Below, piece by piece: positions 58,101-64,000 of a DNA stretch of 64,000 nucleotides; position 1 is the first letter of the stretch; the number at the start of each line of letters is the position of its first letter. The notes under the pieces were generated by a model that ran no database searches, had not been told where the DNA came from, and saw nothing but the letters and a program-made list of their open reading frames with translations. The DNA is from Homarus americanus. Its lineage: Eukaryota; Arthropoda; Malacostraca; Decapoda; Nephropidae. The DNA is taken from assembly GCF_018991925.1 (NCBI RefSeq), contig NW_024742338.1:2970495-3034494 (forward strand), read 5' to 3'. Both the position numbers and the translations under genes were made by a program.

Positions 58101-61100
58101 CCTGGGGATCAACTCTATAAATTATTTTAATTTAACATACCGGTATCAAAAGAAAATAAGTGTTTGCATTAAAAAGCTTGAGAGAATGGGTTCTCAAAGG
58201 CAAGATCTTCTTTGTAACATCTAGGGATCTGAGAATGCACAAGACTAACTTGACAGAAAAGCAAAGTCAGAGGAACTGAAAATAGTGTACAGTACAGTAC
58301 AGTGTATGAAAAAAACTCTGAATGCTGTAAGAGTACTTCAAAGGAGAGTGAATCATGTGTTACACTGTGTCAGGTTCCTTTTGTTAGTATCACCAAGTCA
58401 ATGATGTGTAATATCCCCCAAAATGTTAGATAGTTTCATGAATGGTAAAGTATGAGGTTAAAGCAAGAGCATTGGATAAAGATGCACACTTGGTAAATAC
58501 ATTGTAATGATATGCAGTACAAATGCTAAAGTAAAATATCTACATTTGGTACTCTGACACAGTGCAGTACTTAAAACTACCATTTTCACTTATACTACAC
58601 CTATGACTTTACTATGACACAGTAATGATCTAAATATAAAAATATGCAACAAAATCTAAGGTGAGAATGATGTGTTTGGTTTATGTTGGCCGGTCTATGG
58701 AATGGAGAGAAAACACAAGCAGGGGTTGTACACCTGTTCATCTGTTGTGGCACAAGAATTTGGTGTCAAAATCCTCCTTACACCTAGCAAGGGAAAAGAA
58801 AAGTTACACTTACTATGTGGGTCTACCCATGTAAATACCAGGGGTAGGTGTATGAGCTCGTTCCGTGATGGAATAGTCTACTCTGATGCGTCGACCATCA
58901 ATCTCCATCCCAGTGCACTGTTCTTTAGCCTCTGTGGCATCCTCTACGTGCTCAAAGTAGATAAATGCAAACCCTCGAGAGCGACTAGTCTGAAATATAC
59001 AAAAATGCTTTCAGCTGTAATCCTCTCGTCTCTGAAATAGAATCTGTCTTTCAATCCCTCGTGATATTGCAACACCCCACACTATACTACAGTACCTTTA
59101 ATTATATTTATTTTGACTAGATTAGACTAGACCTCTATGACATGAATAATGATTCATCTATTCCAAAACCACTTTATAATAAACTTACCTTTGCATCAAG
59201 AACAACTTGGACTTTGTTTAATGGGCCGTACTTGCCAAAAAGATGATGAAGCTGAAAAAGAAGGGAAAACAAATTGTTACAACTATTGTATAATACAGTG
59301 TAGTACAATTTTCCCTTCATAGAAGCCCTTTCCAACTGTTCTGTAGGAAGGTGGGAACAAAGAGGGTGTTGGTGGTACAGCATTAACATATTTGGGGTAC
59401 CCTGTAGTGTAGGGAAGACAACTAAGAGATGGATCTTTATTCCTGAAGTTTCGTCACGTCGGAAATAAACCCTCACCACTGGTGTCTGGAAGCAAATTCA
59501 ATGATCGACTTACCTGCCGTTGTAACCACCATCCTAAATACCGTACAGGGAAATTTAATACAAAAGGTTGTCACTTAAAATCCAGAGGATGACGGGTCTT
59601 GGCCTCACTCTAGCAATGCACTCACCATTCAAAGTCCAATCTGTCCTGACAAGCTTTACCCAACTCCTGAGGAGAGGGGAAGTTTCATCCAGGATCAGCC
59701 ATAAAATGAGATTTCAGTATCAATCTATCACTGTAGGTGCAGTACTTGTGACTGCCTGTAACTGCCATGATGGCACCATACTCATGAATGATAATCATTT
59801 ACTTCCACAACCCAAACTAAAAGTGTATGTCCCTCAAACACCACTTTAGGTAGTAAGACAACTGGTGTACAGTATAACCTAGAGCTGGGACCATGTGAAG
59901 TGTTGGTACCAGTCAACCTAATCATCATTATTTGTCTCATCACAACTAGGACCGCTCACCTTGTGTTATCACTTGTACTTATACCTGAAGAAACTTAAAA
60001 GGGTGATAGTTTGCATTCAAGCTAAATTTAAATAAATAAATAAATAAATACTGTATACACCTAGACCCCGACTTACGACGGGGTTAGGGACCCAAATCCA
60101 GGTCGTAAGTCCGACATAGATAAAAAAAAATAAAAAAATAAAAATTTTTTTTTTTTTTAATAAAAAATCTACAATGAAATACAGTACAGTGAAAGTAATA
60201 AATAATAAGGAATGGATACAGTGTGACTGAGCACTTAACCTTTAATGTAGTCAGCTGAATGCACATGGGGCCCCCATAATTTTCTAATTATACATGGAAA
60301 CTACATTAACTGGAAACATTTCGGTATAGAAAATGCGTGTGTCATTTTAATTTTTTTTTTTTTATCTATATCTGAGGCGGTCGTAAGTCCCGACGGTCGT
60401 AAGTCCACGTAGTCGTAAGTCGGGGTCTAGGTGTACACACACACACACACACAGTGATATCTCCGTTACCTGGAACAATTGGTGCAGAGCAGTTCCAGGG
60501 AATGAGACATTTCCAGGTAACGAGACGACTCTCGTACCCAGAAAAAAATCCACCGTCCCCGGAATTTTCCAGAAAATGTGCCCCTCGGAAAATCGTTCCC
60601 AAAGCCGGAATTTTCCGGAAAATCCCGAATGCCACAAGTTCACCTAACATAGGACATCCGTCTCTCTGAGGACTAGAAAAACTTTTTAAAATGTCATATG
60701 TTTCCTCTCCACGGATCTTCCTGTGATTTCTTCCTTTAATTGGTGGTTGTTTTGACTAGACAAATACTGTATTGTATTCTCATTTCCCTTTGCCATGTTC
60801 ATTGGTTGCTGTTTCCTGTATGTGTACAGGTTTTTCGTAGCTGGTTTTGCCTCATCAAACACACTAATACACTTTTATCTAATTTGAGATGAAGTGTCCA
60901 CAAAAAAATGGTTGAATGTCTAAGAGGGATAAGCTAAACATTGAAACATTTTACTCGCCATCTGGGAGCAAATGACAAGAAGCACGTCGTGCTACAAGCA
61001 CCAATTAATAGTAGTGGTGAATCTTTAGCATTGTTTTATTTGCCATTGTGGATGCAAATTACAACTTCATGCTATCTTTATAAATACAGGATGAAGCTCC

Positions 61101-62195
61101 CATATCTGGCAAATCCCCCGAAAATAGCAATGTTTTTGAAAAATCCTTTATCCAACAAACCTCCCGTTGAACGACAGCATCTCGTAATTTCACCGGTTAG
61201 CTGCTAATGTTTTAGTGGTGCACCAAATGCTCCGACTATTCAGTTAGTTTGTTTGAATTCCCAGCTAAGGGTGGCAATGTGCTTATTTAAGTGCTACACA
61301 GTTTTATTCTACCTTTATTGAACCGCACATGGCTCCTAAACGTAAAAAAAAAATGAAAAATATAAAACTATTGTTGGAGGTGTGAATAAGCGGCAGCAGT
61401 GTATTAGTAACCTATTATAAGTACATGAGAAATACTAACTTCTAAATAATGGTAATTTCCTTTATCCGGGTGAGAGCCGGTCCCACGGTTGGTACTACAA
61501 TACAGCTTTATAAATACTGAGTAGGACAACACTAGAGACTAGAAGGCAATTCCTCACCTGCCTCTCTGTAGTATAGAGGCTCAGTCCAAATATGCCCAGG
61601 CAAGTACTTGGGCTGGGGTCTTCCCGATCTCCATGATGGCGCCGGCGATTTGACATAGGTGACCTTGATTGAGACCTAAGAATCAGAAAAATCACCAAAT
61701 TTATCCGAGCCCTATTTACCAACACCTATAACTGATGGGAGTAGAACGACAACTGAAATTCAACAATTAGAAGAAAAAGATTAATAAAATGCACATGAAA
61801 TTTAAGAATTCCCATCCAAATCCTCACAGGTTATTCAAATTGATTAAGCAAGTCTGCATGCAACACCTTTAATAGTGACACTAATGAAAATTTACAAATA
61901 CAAAACAAAGTTAAGAACTTGCACGATCAATAAACGGATTTTGCCCTGACTAACTAGCTATATAAAACTCATTAGTGTTGGGGTGAACACATGTGGCCCA
62001 CATCAATAACACTAAATTTCAACCCCAGCATACCTGTTGCTCCGACGGTTTCTTGAGTATGAAGGTGAGCGAGAGTATCGACGGCGTGACGAGGAGGAAT
62101 ATTTGTCATCGCGGTATCGATCCTCGCGATATTTTGGTGATCCAGACCTCCGAGAGGAGTGTTTGTAGCTATCTCGACGTTCTACTGATCTCGAT
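52154..62195 (-). CDS. tra2: Transformer-2 (Tra2) SR-like splicing regulator, 5' end outside the window
   Basis: Six exons, 62195-62034, 61675-61558, 59251-59189, 58989-58814, 57871-57684 and 52173-52154, join in frame through GT/AG introns to give at least 242 residues. Order: an RS region ([10 protein letters not shown]), an RRM with RNP2 (LGIFGLS) and RNP1 (RGFAFIYF), the Tra2-specific linker [13 protein letters not shown], 21 consecutive glycines, and a second RS tail ending [14 protein letters not shown]. Tra2 proteins bind GAA-rich exonic enhancers in the nucleus and promote inclusion of regulated exons, in insects those of the sex-determination gene dsx. The RRM and linker make the assignment secure. 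The N-terminal exon(s) are not found up to 64000. Confidence 0.95.
53881..54962. mobile_element. 1.1-kb inverted-repeat element in the last tra2 intron (pogo-like ends)
   Basis: AGGAAGTCCTCGAT at 53881-53894 is inverted at 54949-54962. GTCCTCGAT resembles other pogo-type ends in this window. A GC-richer core lies at 54119-54235. No transposase is recognised and the target duplication is not clear. Confidence 0.6.
55979..56165. repeat. Fold-back repeat with about 30-bp arms
   Basis: GGAAATGTGTTCCTACAACC with GTGGTAACC (55979-56008) is inverted, with a few changes, at 56133-56165. The 124-bp loop includes CpG-rich DNA. Possibly a MITE remnant, or two insertions in opposite orientation. Confidence 0.6.
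57684..57871 (-). CDS. tra2: tra2 exon with Gly run and C-terminal RS tail
   Basis: Acceptor CTTCAG before 57871. Encodes SGYGRR, 21 Gly codons (mixed GGC, GGT, GGA, GGG), [27 protein letters not shown] and SRSRSYSP. The strong donor GTAAGT starts at 57683. If it is not used, translation continues R-K to TAA at 57678-57676, giving a SPRK end. Confidence 0.93.
58814..58989 (-). CDS. tra2: tra2 exon: RNP1 half of the RRM and linker
   Basis: Acceptor TTTCAG before 58989, donor GTAAGT after 58814. Encodes [58 protein letters not shown]. The linker motif identifies Tra2 among RRM proteins. Confidence 0.97.
59189..59251 (-). CDS. tra2: tra2 exon: middle of the RRM (63 nt)
   Basis: Acceptor TTTTTCAG before 59251, donor GTAAGT after 59189. 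Encodes [20 protein letters not shown] plus K, equivalent to [20 protein letters not shown] in vertebrate Tra2. Confidence 0.95.
60056..60435. mobile_element. 380-bp pogo-like MITE with perfect 24-bp inverted ends
   Basis: TACACCTAGACCCCGACTTA plus CGAC at 60056-60079 is perfectly inverted at 60412-60435, with terminal TA at each end. Inside, TCGTAAGTC recurs several times near the right end and long A/T tracts fill the middle. It has no coding capacity and lies in a tra2 intron. The perfect ends suggest a young copy. Confidence 0.88.
60455..60665. other. Inverted and repeated motif block of unknown origin
   Basis: GTTACCTGGAA (about 60468) and TTCCAGGTAAC (about 60509) form a short stem. 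GGAATTTTCC(A/G)GAAAAT then occurs twice, with a GGAAAATCG variant between. It resembles the ends of pogo-type elements, but no partner end is found. Confidence 0.35.
61558..61675 (-). CDS. tra2: tra2 exon: SR/basic segment and RNP2 of the RRM
   Basis: Acceptor TTCTTAG before 61675, donor GTGAGG after 61558. Encodes [20 protein letters not shown] then [28 protein letters not shown] and [14 protein letters not shown] are near-identical to vertebrate Tra2. Confidence 0.97.
62034..62195 (-). CDS. tra2: tra2 exon: N-terminal RS region
   Basis: Acceptor ACAACAG before 62195, donor GTATGC after 62034. Encodes [40 protein letters not shown] and [13 protein letters not shown], an Arg/Ser-rich segment. 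The phase requires one or more upstream exons. Confidence 0.92.
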
Positions 62196-64000
62196 CTGTT
62201 GTAAAATATAAAATCACATGGAAGCTGTAACAGCTGCCATTTAATACAGTAATACTGGGAAAACTTACTTCTTACAAAACCATTCAGTCATGACATCCAT
62301 GACACTACAGTACATACCAACACCAAAAATTTATTTACCAGAAGATGCAACAGCCATTTCTCCAAACAATTAGTTATCTGTAACCTATATATTTTTAATT
62401 TATTTTACTACAGTTCAGTAAAGTAACCCTGGATAATGTGCGCATCATGACTCCATGAACCAACTCCTAAGATGTTAATACTATTACAGTGACAAGATGA
62501 TTACTTCTTCACACATTACCACTTTATTCTAAAGAGGATTAAAAACACTTTTACCTGTAGTATACACAAACATAAAAAAACATTATATATCATATGTGCA
62601 TATACAAAGTGAACTTTCTGAAACATTAGCAGTCATATGTGCATTGGCAACATGGCATGGGCAATGCCTTACATTAAACCTATATAAAACTGTTACTTTA
62701 TTGAAAAAGAAAACCAAGAACTGTAGTAAAATTAGTGTAATTATTGCCAGCACCACATTCTCAACCTGTATCATGAAACTGGGTGTCACCTGTACAGTAC
62801 AGTATTAGTAGTATGCACCACCACCAAGAACTTGTTACAACCATTATATGATGATCATATAATATTCTTTGTTATTCAATTCCTGAACAACAACCATGAG
62901 TTGTTTTCTGTAATCACTAATATATTTCAGACAAACCAGAATATGAATTTTTTTAATAAAGTACTGCAGAGATATATTAAGAGAACTGAAAAGTATAAAT
63001 GTATAATTGGCTAACATAATCATCAAATATGTACAGCTGAGAATAGTAATATATGGAGCTGAAAAAGTTAGACCGAGTTTCACCAAGCATCATCCTGACA
63101 AGCTATATAGAAACTCCAGGGATATAAAGGATGTGAATAACTTTATCACACACAACAGGATGAACATGAGTAGATATTTAACTTGATAAGGTTGCACCGA
63201 ACGGCCTATCTTGACGGATGGGGGACATTTTCATTATCCGGCTGGTATAAATTTCAAACTTTATATACGTACAGTACTGTATACTGTATAAATAAATGAT
63301 AATAGGTAATAAAAGGATACACTAAGGACTGAGTTGGACTCGTTTATTATTAGTCTTTGATTGTTCTAATTTTCTCTATAGTGTTGTCTCATTTGTTACA
63401 AAAGGTGAGATATAACTGACCAAATGGTGTTATCATTGTGGTGGTCATTACCCTCAGTTTTGGTTAACATTTCATATACTGGAACTGTAGTAACTTTTTT
63501 TTTTCATCTTTAATAAATTGTCTTAGTGAGATGCTTGAGTGATCCAATGTATTGTTATGCCGAGGCATAATTTCGTAATACAATTTTGTAAACTAGGTGT
63601 TTTGATAATTTTATATCTCAAGCAACAGTTATTTGGGCAAATTTAGTTAAATTTACGTGTACCTGTATACAGTACATTGATGTATTAATTATGCAAGAAT
63701 TTTCAGGAATGTATTACCCTTGAAATGGTGATGGGAATGAACGTGGTGATGAAGCGGGTAAAAACAGTGGTGACAAAATGGGCACACCCCATCTAGAATC
63801 ATCCATGTCTATATGTATGACCATTTTAAACATTTACATCGCCAAGTTTATAAATTGAAACTGCCAAATCTATTAGCCTGAAATCTGTAAATTGCAATAA
63901 AGTCATTCTAAACCACATAAGTGTGAAATATGTATTTGTAGTGCAAAGTTTGTAAAACGGAATAACATACTGTACTTATGTTATGAGATGCAACCACTTA
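62196..64000. other. AT-rich DNA upstream of the first visible tra2 exon
   Basis: Probably intron of tra2. I found no SR-rich exon with a fitting donor here, so the start of the gene is likely beyond the window edge. Confidence 0.5.

Noticed and set aside
63700..63800. Possible upstream tra2 exon on the minus strand
   Set aside because: A frame followed by GGTAAT exists, but it is not Arg/Ser-rich and has no convincing acceptor.
1..64000. tRNA, rRNA and other structured RNA genes
   Set aside because: I looked for T-arm and A/B-box-like sequences and saw none with a plausible cloverleaf; a covariance-model scan would be decisive.

Overview
This is a window of animal nuclear DNA. Split genes with GT/AG introns, two recognisable metazoan proteins, remnants of cut-and-paste transposons and a LINE, and short TTAGG-type runs point to an arthropod. 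The extreme load of micro- and minisatellites is most like a decapod crustacean (crab, lobster or shrimp). That placement is inference; no sequence search was possible.

Left part (1 to about 36 kb). This stretch is close to saturated with tandem repeats. It contains one complete gene on the minus strand, a PTPDC1-type protein tyrosine phosphatase. I assembled 13 coding exons from 28479 down to 6749. Every junction is GT/AG, phases are consistent, and the result is an uninterrupted 707-residue reading frame carrying the PTP signature HCHAGLGR. Its 10.2-kb third intron is more than half tandem arrays, including a 3.1-kb array of a 14-bp unit. At several exons (2, 4, 7, 10, 12) the neighbouring array copies the splice junction itself. 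I regard this as the most unusual feature of the window.

Middle (36 to 43 kb). A broken non-LTR retrotransposon copy (reverse transcriptase region plus 3' tail) is followed by an intact intronless 309-codon ORF of unknown function, then by more simple repeats and a GC-rich degenerate repeat block.

Right part (43 to 64 kb). Tandem repeats become scarce, base composition turns AT-rich, and inverted-repeat DNA elements appear: a Tigger/pogo remnant, a TTAA-flanked piggyBac-like element and several small pogo-like MITEs. The minus strand carries most of a transformer-2 (Tra2) splicing factor gene: an RS region, a complete RRM, the Tra2-specific linker, a 21-glycine run and a second RS tail. Its 5' end lies beyond the window. 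A candidate six-codon terminal exon lies 5.5 kb downstream of the preceding exon.

The two genes have no evident functional link. PTPDC1 family members are linked to cilia and centrosomes; Tra2 acts in exon-enhancer-dependent splicing. I found no tRNA, rRNA or CRISPR feature. Most long frames elsewhere are translations of tandem repeats.
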